Shown here one piece after another: positions 1 through 7,436 of a stretch of 64,000 nt of DNA. The notes below the pieces were generated by a model. The model saw nothing but the letters and a program-made list of their open reading frames with translations, was not told where the DNA came from and searched no databases. Position 1 is the stretch's first letter. Each line of letters begins with the position of its first letter. The DNA comes from UBA6136 sp044350805 (GTDB lineage Bacteria > Pseudomonadota > Gammaproteobacteria > Methylococcales > Methylococcaceae): the NCBI GenBank assembly GCA_044350805.1, contig JBILGU010000006.1, forward strand, positions 1-64,000, in the 5' to 3' direction. The translations under genes were made by a program, and so were the position numbers.

Positions 1-118
1 GATCTGGGGTTCAAACCAGAGGGATCGGTGCGGGATCGTCCCTAAAATCCCACCTCAAATAGGGCGAGACATCAGCCCTCGATCAGACCGGGACGTAACA
101 CTTTGCCCTAACAACTAT

Positions 119-928
119 ATGGATCTAAAAATGACAACGAAGCAAATTCTTACAGCAGCGGTATGCGCCCTGCTCGTGGTTGGGTGTTCAACCGACTACA
201 AGAGAGGGCAAGGCGGTGGTCCTGTTTCAGGGTCTTCAAATGTTGCTGGGGGCGCAGAGGGTGCTCATCCTGACCTTGAAAAATGCTCTCAACCACTCGG
301 GTCTGCTGCTCTTGTTGAAAATCATGCAGATGCAGCGTCTTACGCAACTCATGGTATCCAATCACCAACTGTGCTGGTGCGTCTGATGATGCAGCAGTCG
401 GGATGCTTTGTAGTGGTGGACAGAGGCGCCGCTATGAACAACATGATGTTTGAGCGTCAACTGAATGCAAGTGGCGAATTGAGAGACGATGCGAGTATGC
501 ATAAAGGACAGATGGTCTCTGCCGATTTCTCAATCACCCCAAATATCTCGTTTGTAGAAAACAACGCAGGTGGACAATCTGTTGGATTGGCGATTGGATC
601 TGCACTTCCTTATGTTGGTGGTATTGTCGGAGCAGTCGGTGCTGCATACCAATTGAAGTTCAAGGAGGCAGAGACTGCCCTGATCATGGTTGACAATAGA
701 ACGGGTGTTCAGGTTGCGATGGCACAAGGCAGCACCGCCAAGGCAGATCAGAATTACGTTTTGGGTGTTTTTGCCTCGTATGCGAATACAAATGAAGCAA
801 AGGTAGTTACTTCTGCTTACCTTGATGCCTTCAATAAACTAGTGAAGGCGGGCAAGGCGGCAGGTTACAAATACGAACCTCAAGCAGCGGAAGCACTGAA
901 ACCGCAAGCGAAGAAGAAAAAGAAGTAA
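119..928 (+). CDS. CsgG/HfaB-like outer-membrane lipoprotein
   Basis: A probable lipoprotein. The N-terminus has a short basic stretch, a hydrophobic core and a lipobox LVVGC, with the modifiable Cys at residue 23 from this start (19 from the in-frame ATG at 131). Neither start has a clear ribosome-binding site, so 131 is equally likely. The middle (about residues 80-150: a helix, then CFVVVDRG, then an acidic/Met-rich helix and a switch to beta strands) resembles the CsgG/HfaB/LpoB-like fold of curli and holdfast secretion lipoproteins. The tail is Lys-rich and ends in five lysines. No curli genes (csgA, B, E, F) are adjacent, so this is an orphan. A terminator follows at 950-981. Family placement rests on pattern resemblance only. 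Confidence 0.62.
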   Translation: MDLKMTTKQILTAAVCALLVVGCSTDYKRGQGGGPVSGSSNVAGGAEGAHPDLEKCSQPLGSAALVENHADAASYATHGIQSPTVLVRLMMQQSGCFVVVDRGAAMNNMMFERQLNASGELRDDASMHKGQMVSADFSITPNISFVENNAGGQSVGLAIGSALPYVGGIVGAVGAAYQLKFKEAETALIMVDNRTGVQVAMAQGSTAKADQNYVLGVFASYANTNEAKVVTSAYLDAFNKLVKAGKAAGYKYEPQAAEALKPQAKKKKK

Positions 929-949
929 AAACCTGACTCGTAGCATTCT

Positions 950-981
950 CTTGGGGGACTTTTCAGGCCCCCAGTTTTTTT
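950..981 (+). terminator. Rho-independent terminator of the CsgG-like gene
   Basis: The arms TGGGGG (952-957) and CCCCCA (968-973) pair across a 10-nt loop and are followed by seven T residues (975-981). It lies 22 bp after the stop codon of the lipoprotein gene. Confidence 0.85.
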
Positions 982-1040
982 GGTTTCGCATTCACTGGAT
1001 TGTTACAAATCGAACGATTTTGTTCTGGCAGACTCAGCAG

Positions 1041-1283
1041 TTATGTATTCTCGCCAACGAATGCTGAGATTCCTTCATCCTTGATTGCTTGGAGTGCCTC
1101 AGCGAGTGCTGCTTCATCGGTAAGAAACGAATCATCCCAAACTGTTGAGTTGTTGAATTCATCAACGATCTCCAGCACCCATTCTGTCTCAGGCAATTTG
1201 TAAATGTTGATCTCTACGGTGTGCCCATCTGCCGAGTGCGTGGTCTGAAGGTCAGAGTAAATCAGATCGAATTCGGCGGTCAT
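1041..1283 (-). CDS. Conserved-looking small acidic protein, function unknown
   Basis: An 80-residue acidic protein without signal peptide or membrane segment. The reading frame is supported by a good ribosome-binding site: on the minus strand AGGAG sits six nucleotides before the ATG. The composition (EWVLEIVDE, STVWDD, then an alanine-rich helix) looks like a real folded domain. I recognise a general similarity to short hypothetical proteins of Betaproteobacteria but cannot name a family. It is convergent with the lipoprotein gene and lies in the AT-richer accessory edge near the integrase remnant, so it may be island cargo. Confidence 0.6.
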   Translation of the reverse strand: MTAEFDLIYSDLQTTHSADGHTVEINIYKLPETEWVLEIVDEFNNSTVWDDSFLTDEAALAEALQAIKDEGISAFVGENT

Positions 1284-1478
1284 AGATCACTCCTGAAATA
1301 AAGAATGCCGACAGTCACGAGCAAGGGGGGGATTTCGCTATTTGATCGCCGACATTTTTGAGGAGATACAGACCAAGGGATGGTCCGCACTGCTACTTGT
1401 TTTTTTATTCTTTTAGAGCAGTGGATCGAGTCTATAGGTTAAATTCCGACGCTGCCAGTAGGAAATCGTTCGATTGCC

Positions 1479-1510
1479 AACAGCACCCTCGGATCTAATT
1501 GGGTGCTGTT
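1479..1510. repeat. Perfect 10-bp inverted repeat at the integrase 3' end
   Basis: AACAGCACCC (1479-1488) and GGGTGCTGTT (1501-1510) form a perfect stem around a 12-nt loop. The stop codon of the integrase fragment (1495-1497) is inside the loop. No T-run follows on either strand, so it is a weak terminator candidate; it could be a recombination scar or a protein-binding site. Confidence 0.5.
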
Positions 1511-1761
1511 ATAAAAATAGGTGGTTGCCACTCAGACAGAAGGATCTGCTGGTAGAACTTTTTTGCGAAGGAGAGTGCGTCAGATTTGTTGGTTGTCTTC
1601 GTGGATTTCTTGAAGACTTTGTTCTGCGAGTAATAACGAACCCACCAGAACTTCGAGGCAGGGATCTGAAAGATTTTTAGTTTGTTTGGATAACCATCGA
1701 CACAACAAATCGTCTCTTGAAGAGGGACGGTTCTGTGTTTGGAATTTGACGAGGACCGCAT
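1495..1761 (-). pseudogene. Tyrosine recombinase (phage integrase) N-terminal fragment
   Basis: Only 88 residues. The middle (about residues 27-70: KIFQIPASKFWWVRYY, then basic KKSTKTT, then DALSFAKKFY) is the N-terminal arm-binding pattern of phage or island integrases, where a WWVRYY-like strand precedes a KSTKT turn and the DA..FAK helix. The SAM-like core-binding and catalytic domains (R...HxxR...Y) are missing, since intact members exceed 300 residues. The frame ends at TAG within an inverted repeat. It lies 112 bp from the 3' end of tRNA-fMet, the usual place for an integrase at a tRNA attachment site. I read it as a remnant of a decayed or excised genomic island; a short stand-alone DNA-binding protein is the alternative. 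Confidence 0.62.
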
Positions 1762-1764
1762 AGA

Positions 1765-1825
1765 GACTCACTGAGATATGAGTCTGGATCCTACTGAGGA
1801 GTAGTATAGAAGCAACCATACTACT
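1765..1825. repeat. Cluster of nested inverted repeats upstream of the integrase fragment
   Basis: Three stems lie in about 60 bp. GACTCA/TGAGTC is at 1765-1784. CTACT/AGTAG (1791-1795/1800-1804) competes with AGTAGTAT/ATACTACT (1800-1807/1818-1825), because the two hairpins share one arm. They lie just upstream of the integrase start on the minus strand, where integrase, excisionase or repressor sites are usual; the alternate pairing also resembles an attenuator. The role is inferred. Confidence 0.4.
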
Positions 1826-1840
1826 TTTCTGAGAAACCAA

Positions 1841-1868
1841 TCTGAATAAGTCATTGAAACCATTCAGA
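1841..1868 (-). terminator. Possible tRNA-fMet 3' hairpin
   Basis: TCTGAAT (1841-1847) and ATTCAGA (1862-1868) form a perfect 7-bp stem just 3' of the tRNA-fMet CCA end on the minus strand. It is AT-rich and not followed by a long U-run, so it is at best a weak terminator or processing hairpin. Confidence 0.35.
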
Positions 1869-1873
1869 ATAAT

Positions 1874-1950
<77 letters not shown>

Positions 1951-2008
1951 ATTATCCGCCCATTATACGCAGGAGAAGCCCCGATTAGCAATAGAAGCTT
2001 GTGGGTCG

Positions 2009-2536
2009 TCAAGATTGGAGTTGGAACTGGGCCAATAAGAGATGCGTTACGCCACAGGCGATCAATCCTGCAATCACGTCGTCCAGCATGATCCCAAGGC
2101 CACCATGGACCTTACGATCAAGCCAGCGGATAGGCCATGGTTTGAGAACATCAAAGAGTCTAAAGGTCAGGAAACCCAGAGCAAGAGATGGCCATGATGG
2201 CGTTACAAAGGCCATGGTCACAAGGAAACCGACCACTTCGTCCCAGACGATCCCGGAGTGATCTTGTATCCCGATCTTCTCCTCCGTCACCTTGCAGATG
2301 TGAATGCCAAGCAGGAAAAAAGCGACCGTGATGCCGATATAAAGCAATGGGCTTGCATGTGGCATTAGCCAGTAAAGTGGCATTGCTGCGAGCGTCCCCA
2401 GAGTTCCTGGTGCCTTGGGTGAAAGCCCTGAACCAAAGCCAAGCCCAAGAAAACACCAAAAATTGGTGAAGGCGATATGGGCCGGAATTTTGGCTTGCTT
2501 TCTTCTCTTAATCTCAGGGTGGGCTGAAGTGCTCAT
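2009..2536 (-). CDS. pgpA: Phosphatidylglycerophosphatase A
   Basis: A 175-residue inner-membrane enzyme that dephosphorylates phosphatidylglycerol phosphate to phosphatidylglycerol. The diagnostic PgpA block GLGFGSGLSPKAPGTLGT lies at about residues 31-48, followed by hydrophobic helices and the acidic DEVVGF segment (about residue 97). Length and motif order fit the family. It is the last gene of the ribE-ribBX-orf-ribH-nusB-thiL-pgpA run. Its start overlaps the thiL stop by 23 bp, the tight thiL-pgpA coupling usual in proteobacteria. Confidence 0.95.
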   Translation of the reverse strand: MSTSAHPEIKRRKQAKIPAHIAFTNFWCFLGLGFGSGLSPKAPGTLGTLAAMPLYWLMPHASPLLYIGITVAFFLLGIHICKVTEEKIGIQDHSGIVWDEVVGFLVTMAFVTPSWPSLALGFLTFRLFDVLKPWPIRWLDRKVHGGLGIMLDDVIAGLIACGVTHLLLAQFQLQS

Positions 2537-3473
2537 AACCGTTTCTTTCGATGCTTATCAATCCTGAGGCGTTCTTGATTCGAAGGCCGGGGGTTGTTTC
2601 AACCCGGCCGATACATCCACCTGACAATCCAAGGGTTTGAAGGGTTCTCTCTACCTCTGTCTGGAGGCGGGAGGGAACCGTGAAACAGAGTTCGTAGTCA
2701 TCCCCGGTCCTTAGAGGAAAGCTTAGGTCACCGCTTTCCTCAACATATTTGCGAACGGGCACTGAAATGGGCAATCGATCCCAGTCGATTTCGGCCCCGA
2801 CATGACTTTGATTGAGGATATGTCCCAAATCGGCGGCCAAACCGTCTGATATATCAATGCAGGCACTTGCCATTCCGAGGAGTGCTTGTCCGAGTGCGAC
2901 ACGTGGGATTGGCGTTTCGAGGGCGGCATAGATCGCTGGGTCCTCGATCAACCTTGATCCTTTTCGTCCCAGAAGACCGAGTCCGGCATTTCCAATCGGG
3001 CCACTGACATAAATCAGGTCGTTCACTTCTGCGCCAGATCGCAGCAGGGCTTGCCCCTCGGGAATCATGCCAATGACCTGAACGGTAATCGAGAGAGGAC
3101 CTTGCGTCGTGTCCCCCCCGATGAGCGCGACGTTATGTTGTGATGCCAATTCCAAAAAACCACTCGAAAACTCACCCAGCCATGCCTCATCAATCTGCGG
3201 GAGGGTCAGGGCGAGTGAGCACCAGGCTGGTTTTGCCCCACAGGCAGCAAGATCACTCAGGTTAACGGCCAACGCTTTATGACCGAGGCCGCGAGGATCT
3301 GTCTCGGCAAAGAAGTGAACCCCGGAAACCAGTGTGTCGACGCTCAGGGCCAGATTCTGTTGCTGGGGCGGCTTGAGGAGGGCGCAATCATCCCCAACGG
3401 CAAGGATGACGTCAGGGCGCCCTGAAGGTCGATCAAAGAACTTTTCGATCAGCCCGAATTCGCCAGCAACCAT
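2514..3473 (-). CDS. thiL: Thiamine-monophosphate kinase
   Basis: ThiL phosphorylates thiamine monophosphate to thiamine diphosphate with ATP. This 319-residue protein has the metal/nucleotide motif VGDDCALL (residues 26-33), the GGDTTQGP loop and the ISDGLAADLGH segment of the PurM/SelD-like ATP-binding fold. It is 3 bp downstream of nusB and overlaps pgpA, so all three are probably cotranscribed with the riboflavin genes. Confidence 0.96.
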   Translation of the reverse strand: MVAGEFGLIEKFFDRPSGRPDVILAVGDDCALLKPPQQQNLALSVDTLVSGVHFFAETDPRGLGHKALAVNLSDLAACGAKPAWCSLALTLPQIDEAWLGEFSSGFLELASQHNVALIGGDTTQGPLSITVQVIGMIPEGQALLRSGAEVNDLIYVSGPIGNAGLGLLGRKGSRLIEDPAIYAALETPIPRVALGQALLGMASACIDISDGLAADLGHILNQSHVGAEIDWDRLPISVPVRKYVEESGDLSFPLRTGDDYELCFTVPSRLQTEVERTLQTLGLSGGCIGRVETTPGLRIKNASGLISIERNGYEHFSPP

Positions 3474-3476
3474 TGC

Positions 3477-3914
3477 TCAGTTGGATTTATCCGAATGGGC
3501 ACATTCGGCTTCCCGGATTTTCTTCGATAACCGATCCAGAAGGCCATTTACGAACTTATGGCTTTGTGTGGCCCCAAATTCCTTTGCGAGATTAATCCCC
3601 TCGTTCACGATGACGCGATAGGGGACTTCAGGATGACAGAGCAGCTCATAGGTGCTGATACGAAGAATGGCTCGCTCTACGGGATCAATTTGCTCCACTG
3701 GCCTTGAGGTAAATTCCGCAATGGCCGCGTCAATGACGTCTAATCGAGCGGGGACGTTGTGAAGGAGATCTTGGAAGTAACTCAGCTCTCCCTTGCCAAT
3801 CCCATGTTCCTCAACGAACTGCCGCTCGATTTCCGAGAGGTTGTAGCGCGTCATTTGCCACTGATAAATGGCCTGGACGGCGCTTTTTCGGGCTTGTGTC
3901 TTGCTGCTACTCAT
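3477..3914 (-). CDS. nusB: Transcription antitermination factor NusB
   Basis: A 145-residue all-helical RNA-binding protein that joins NusE (S10) on boxA RNA during rRNA antitermination. The N-terminal RKSAVQAIYQWQ helix and the C-terminal VNEGINLAKEFG and KFVNGLLDRL segments are characteristic. The start ATG overlaps the ribH stop (ATGA), the conserved ribH-nusB coupling. Confidence 0.97.
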   Translation of the reverse strand: MSSSKTQARKSAVQAIYQWQMTRYNLSEIERQFVEEHGIGKGELSYFQDLLHNVPARLDVIDAAIAEFTSRPVEQIDPVERAILRISTYELLCHPEVPYRVIVNEGINLAKEFGATQSHKFVNGLLDRLSKKIREAECAHSDKSN

Positions 3915-4390
3915 CCGGCGTTCAGTTCGCGAATCAGATTGACCATCTCAATGCTTGAAAGGGCAGCTTCGGCGCCTTTATTGCCAGCCTTCGTGCCGGC
4001 GCGTTCGATGGCCTGCTCAATCGAATCTACTGTGAGGACGCCAAAAGCAACGGGAATTCCATGCTCCAGGGACACACTGCTCAGACCTTTTACGCACTCA
4101 CCGGCCACATGATCGAAATGTGGTGTTGAGCCGCGAATGACTGCACCCAATGCAATGATGGCATCGTATCGACCGGTTGCTGCAACTTTCTGGACAGCCA
4201 GCGGAAGTTCATAGGCACCAGGCGCCTTGATGATGTGAATGTCTGTATGTTTGGCGCCGTGGCGGATCAGGGCGTCAATCGCTCCACCTTCCAGCGCATC
4301 GACGATAAAACTATTGAAACGTGAGCAGACAAGGGCGAAGCGAGCATCCTTGATATTGAAATGACCTTCGTAGGTTTTAATTTGATTCAT
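3911..4390 (-). CDS. ribH: 6,7-dimethyl-8-ribityllumazine synthase
   Basis: Condenses 5-amino-6-ribitylamino-uracil with 3,4-dihydroxy-2-butanone 4-phosphate, the penultimate riboflavin step. The 159-residue protein has the substrate loop KAPGAYELP (residues 55-63), the ALGAVIRG strand, and HFDHVAGE (91-98) carrying the catalytic His91. No strong ribosome-binding site precedes the ATG. A short unidentified gene separates it from ribBX. Confidence 0.97.
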   Translation of the reverse strand: MNQIKTYEGHFNIKDARFALVCSRFNSFIVDALEGGAIDALIRHGAKHTDIHIIKAPGAYELPLAVQKVAATGRYDAIIALGAVIRGSTPHFDHVAGECVKGLSSVSLEHGIPVAFGVLTVDSIEQAIERAGTKAGNKGAEAALSSIEMVNLIRELNAG

Positions 4391-4401
4391 GGCTGGCTTT
4401 T

Positions 4402-4704
4402 CTAGTGGTCAGTGTTGAATTGATTCGATGAATTATCGCCCATGGTGGTGAGGACTGCGTCGATCCTGAGGACATAGGGTGTCGCCCAAGGGTGAGATTC
4501 GAGCCAGTCTGGGCCGATTTGGGCCTGAAGGCCTTCAATTGTGTTGTTAGCGTCGTCCTTTTTGAGCATCGTAAGAAGGCGATGCACTTTCCGTAAAACG
4601 GTTTCCGTCAGGGTCGCCTCTGGCCCACCGAGCTCTTCACGCCATTCTCGCTCGATCGCTGCAATGAGCTTGCTGATCTCACGGCTGAGGTGTTCAGAGG
4701 TCAT
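4402..4704 (-). CDS. Hypothetical protein inside the riboflavin operon
   Basis: About 100 residues from the ATG at 4704; an upstream in-frame GTG at 4734 would give 110 and overlap ribBX by 19 bp. The ATG lies about 12 bp after the ribBX stop, and neither start has a good ribosome-binding site, suggesting translational coupling. The protein is soluble, charged and largely helical (EREWREELGG, VLRKVHRLLTMLKKDD), with GPDWLESHPWATP near the C-terminus. I do not recognise a family. Its conserved strand and position between ribBX and ribH suggest a real gene with a flavin-related or purely opportunistic role; nothing in the sequence assigns a function. Confidence 0.6.
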   Translation of the reverse strand: MTSEHLSREISKLIAAIEREWREELGGPEATLTETVLRKVHRLLTMLKKDDANNTIEGLQAQIGPDWLESHPWATPYVLRIDAVLTTMGDNSSNQFNTDH

Positions 4705-4715
4705 GGCGTCGTGTT

Positions 4716-5840
4716 TTAGTGATCCGAATTGCACGCCACGAAGTCCACGACCTCAAGGCCATAACCGGAAAGCCCGAGATATTTTTTCGGCGAATGGCCA
4801 ATGACTCTTAGCTTATGGATGCCAAGATCCGCCAGAATCTGAGCGCCGGTCCCGGTGGTTCGCCAATCTTCGGTAGGGGCAGAAGCGACGGGAAATTCAA
4901 TGCCATGGTCTTCCATTTGATACTGGTGAATGCGTTCTACCAGAAACTTGTCGTCTTCTTCTTTGCGAATGACGACGAGGGCACCACGGCCTTCCTCGGC
5001 AATGCGGCGCATGGCGCTTCGAAGAGAAATGCTGGAGCCTTCGCGTTTGCCCCCGAGAAGATCACCTAGAACGTTTCGACCATGGACTCGTACCAGAATT
5101 GGATCCTCTCCGCGGACCTGTCCCATCACAAGTGCGAGATGGAGTCGCTGATCGACTTGATCTTGAAAGGCAATCATTCGAAATTGCCCAAACTCTGTTG
5201 GGAAATCGCATTCACAGATTCGTTCGACTGTTTTTTCGTTCTGAATGCGGTATTCAATGAGATCGGTAATGGTGCCAATCTTTAGTTTGTGTTCCAACGC
5301 AAAGGCTTCAAGGTCGGCGCGACGTGCCATCGTGCCATCCTCGTTCAGGATCTCGACAATGACCGCGGCTGGTTCAAGACCCGCCAGACGCGCAAGGTCA
5401 CAACCCGCCTCGGTGTGGCCGGCGCGATTAAGAACACCGCCAGGTTTTGCCATCAGTGGGAAAACGTGGCCTGGTTGAACAAGGTCTTCGGGTCTGGCTT
5501 CTGATGCGACAGCCGCCTGGATGGTCCTTGAGCGATCAGCAGCAGAAATTCCGGTCGTCACCCCGGTGGCCGCTTCGATTGAAACCGTAAAATTTGTTGA
5601 ATGGGGGGTCCGGTTTTCATTCACCATGAGGGGGAGTCGCAACTGCTGGCAACGTTCCCGGGTCAAGGTCAGGCAAATGAGTCCTCGACCATAGCGCGCC
5701 ATAAAGTTGATGTCTTCCGGTCTGGTATGGCTAGCAGCCATGACCAGATCACCTTCGTTCTCCCGATCCTCGTCATCAAGAAGGACGACCATTCGCCCTT
5801 GGCGAATCTCCTCGATTAATTCAGCCGTGCTGTGCATCAC
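4716..5840 (-). CDS. ribB: 3,4-dihydroxy-2-butanone 4-phosphate synthase with degenerate RibA domain (RibBX-type)
   Basis: Residues 1-200 are an intact RibB domain that makes 3,4-dihydroxy-2-butanone 4-phosphate from ribulose 5-phosphate: DDEDRENEGD (22-31), RGLICL, and GHTEAGCDL (141-149). Residues from about 205 align with GTP cyclohydrolase II, but the three zinc cysteines are absent: the HSEC position reads VHGRN (252-256) and CDCG reads KREG-like (about 265-268). The QEGRN-type catalytic segment is also changed (KEEDD). This matches the RibBX architecture known from several proteobacteria, in which the second domain lacks cyclohydrolase activity. A true ribA is therefore expected elsewhere. 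The start overlaps the ribE stop (ATGA). Confidence 0.92.
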   Translation of the reverse strand: MMHSTAELIEEIRQGRMVVLLDDEDRENEGDLVMAASHTRPEDINFMARYGRGLICLTLTRERCQQLRLPLMVNENRTPHSTNFTVSIEAATGVTTGISAADRSRTIQAAVASEARPEDLVQPGHVFPLMAKPGGVLNRAGHTEAGCDLARLAGLEPAAVIVEILNEDGTMARRADLEAFALEHKLKIGTITDLIEYRIQNEKTVERICECDFPTEFGQFRMIAFQDQVDQRLHLALVMGQVRGEDPILVRVHGRNVLGDLLGGKREGSSISLRSAMRRIAEEGRGALVVIRKEEDDKFLVERIHQYQMEDHGIEFPVASAPTEDWRTTGTGAQILADLGIHKLRVIGHSPKKYLGLSGYGLEVVDFVACNSDH

Positions 5841-6490
5841 GCGAAACCATTGTCCTTAAGAAGCGCCATGGTAACACCCGATTCCGGAATTCCGGCTTTT
5901 TCACCGAGCAGGAGACGCTCGAGATATCGTGCGATTAAATCAACTTCAAGATTAACGGCATCCCCTTGAAGCGTGGTCCCGAGCGTGGTCTCCTTAAGCG
6001 TATGGGGGACGATGTTGACCGAAAAGCGGGCTCCGGAAACTGAGTTCACGGTAAGACTAATGCCGTTAATACAGATGGATCCCTTTTCCGCGATAAAACG
6101 GGCAAGCCCCTCGGGCGCTTCGAGAGTAAAACGCCAAGATCTTCCATCATCGACTCGCTCGAGGATATGGCCCACACCATCCACATGGCCGCTCACGAGG
6201 TGGCCGCCCAAACGTGTGGTGGGAAGCAGAGCCATTTCCAGATTGACGGGCGAGCCCTGACCTAGTTGTGCAAGAGTTGTTCGTGACAGGCTCTCCCGGG
6301 AGACATCCGCGCTGAAGCCTCGTGCATCAATCTCGACAGCTGTGAGGCACACACCATTGACAGCAATGCTGTCTCCAATCGTCGCCTGATCGATGGGCAG
6401 CTTGCCCGAGGCAATTCGAATCCGCATGTCGCCGCCGCGGGGCTCGAGTCGTTCGATGGTGCCAATCGCCTGGATGATGCCTGTAAACAT
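5837..6490 (-). CDS. ribE: Riboflavin synthase, alpha subunit
   Basis: Dismutates two 6,7-dimethyl-8-ribityllumazine molecules to riboflavin. The 217-residue protein starts with MFTGIIQ and has two tandem lumazine-binding beta-barrel repeats, with VNGVCLT in the first and INGISLTVN in the second, plus GGHLVSGHVDGVG at the start of the second. It appears to be first in the minus-strand operon, with a promoter candidate at 6536-6564. No FMN riboswitch is visible upstream. Confidence 0.96.
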   Translation of the reverse strand: MFTGIIQAIGTIERLEPRGGDMRIRIASGKLPIDQATIGDSIAVNGVCLTAVEIDARGFSADVSRESLSRTTLAQLGQGSPVNLEMALLPTTRLGGHLVSGHVDGVGHILERVDDGRSWRFTLEAPEGLARFIAEKGSICINGISLTVNSVSGARFSVNIVPHTLKETTLGTTLQGDAVNLEVDLIARYLERLLLGEKAGIPESGVTMALLKDNGFA

Positions 6491-6535
6491 GGATGATTTC
6501 TCGTTAATCGGTCGTGGGTGGCTTAGCCCTTTCTG

Positions 6536-6564
6536 ATCATACCGTGCTCTGGATAGAGTCCAAA
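6536..6564 (-). promoter_or_regulatory. Candidate sigma70 promoter for ribE-ribBX-...-pgpA
   Basis: On the minus strand a TATGAT -10 (plus coordinates 6536-6541) lies 17 bp from a weak TTTGGA -35 (6559-6564). It is about 45 bp upstream of the ribE ATG. The -10 matches 5/6; the -35 is poor. Confidence 0.4.
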
Positions 6565-6568
6565 CATT

Positions 6569-6588
6569 CGCCTCCCTTCAGGGGGGCG
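6569..6588. repeat. Hairpin in the ribE / small-ORF intergenic region
   Basis: CGCCTCCC (6569-6576), a TTCA loop, and GGGGGGCG (6581-6588) form an 8-bp GC-rich stem with one G-T pair. Neither side has a convincing T-run. Its function is unknown. Confidence 0.35.
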
Positions 6589-6696
6589 TGGGGCCAACTA
6601 GGCTAATCTTCGTAGGTGTTGACCGAAGACCCAAGGCGGAAGGGTCCCGTTAAGCTAAGCCTTCGTGTCGGTCCAGCAGTATTGTGGGTGATAGCC

Positions 6697-6903
6697 ATGG
6701 CCTTAGTGAAGGTAGACGTAAAAGCCAACATCAATAAGACGGTTCACGTCATCGCTGAAAGCGATCAGGACGCGGCTGAAAAGGCAAAGCGGATGTTCTG
6801 GAACGAGTTCCATTGTATCCCGTCAGAGTTGATCGATTGTGCAGTCGAACTGATTGAGGGCGAATTCCAAAGTGGTTCTCAAACAACTCATGAGAATTTT
6901 TAG
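6697..6903 (+). CDS. Small hypothetical protein
   Basis: I chose the ATG at 6697 (68 residues; GGGTG six nucleotides upstream) rather than the longer frame from 6616, because recognisable protein character begins there: KVDVKANINKTVHVIAESDQ, then DAAEKAKRMFWNEF. The strand-turn-strand then helix pattern is vaguely like DpnD/PcfM-type small domains, but that resemblance is weak. No signal peptide or membrane segment. Together with the next gene it interrupts the minus-strand rib cluster on the opposite strand. Confidence 0.5.
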   Translation: MALVKVDVKANINKTVHVIAESDQDAAEKAKRMFWNEFHCIPSELIDCAVELIEGEFQSGSQTTHENF

Positions 6904-6998
6904 GGTTATTACGTATAGATCCAAAGAGACAGAAACATCAGGATTTACTAACAGGGGATTATCTTCAATCCACTGAACCAATTCTGGGAGAGTTCAAC

Positions 6999-7412
6999 GT
7001 GGCCATGATCAAAATCATCCGAACCGCATTCATTCTGGCTGTGCTCCTCACTGGAGAGACTCAGGCAGCGAACATGGCCGAGGGCCTCTTGGGGACTTGG
7101 GTAGGTTCTGCCCAGGGGTTTTCAGGCCAGTCCTATTTTAAGGTGACGTACACGGTCGTATTCGATCAGGTCGTCGGCAATGCGATCCGTGGGACCAAGA
7201 CGGTAACCTACAGTGATGGCGCCATGAGTAAACCCAGTCGAGTTCATGCGATCCTTAGGCCCGATCGACAGATTATTGGCGCTGAGGAAGATGGGTATTG
7301 GAACGGTCGATTGGCGAGAAAAAATATGATTTCCCTCGTCTATTCAGAGCGCGACAATATTGTCACCCATTTGCCTGCCTCTCTTGATGTCACGCTCATC
7401 AAGACACGCTAG
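6999..7412 (+). CDS. Small exported protein of unknown function
   Basis: A 137-residue protein with a typical signal peptide (basic MAMIKIIR, hydrophobic core, probable cleavage after TQAA near residue 25). GTG at 6999 is preferred over ATG at 7005 because GGAG lies eight nucleotides before the GTG. The mature part is beta-rich (LLGTWVGSAQG, TYTVVFDQVVGNAIRGTK, IGAEEDGYWNGRL) and could be a small lipocalin-like or beta-barrel domain, but I do not recognise a family. It is convergent with ribD, 24 bp apart. Confidence 0.65.
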   Translation: MAMIKIIRTAFILAVLLTGETQAANMAEGLLGTWVGSAQGFSGQSYFKVTYTVVFDQVVGNAIRGTKTVTYSDGAMSKPSRVHAILRPDRQIIGAEEDGYWNGRLARKNMISLVYSERDNIVTHLPASLDVTLIKTR

Positions 7413-7436
7413 GTTTGCTTTCCCTCCCTTCCCTCG

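Noticed and set aside
1007..1020. AAATCG..CGATTT inverted repeats at 1007-1020 and 1463-1476
   Set aside because: Two short related palindromes near the island edge; too short and too few to support a claim.
6491..6615. Possible FMN riboswitch upstream of ribE
   Set aside because: None of the conserved RFN segments is present; only a simple GC hairpin is seen.
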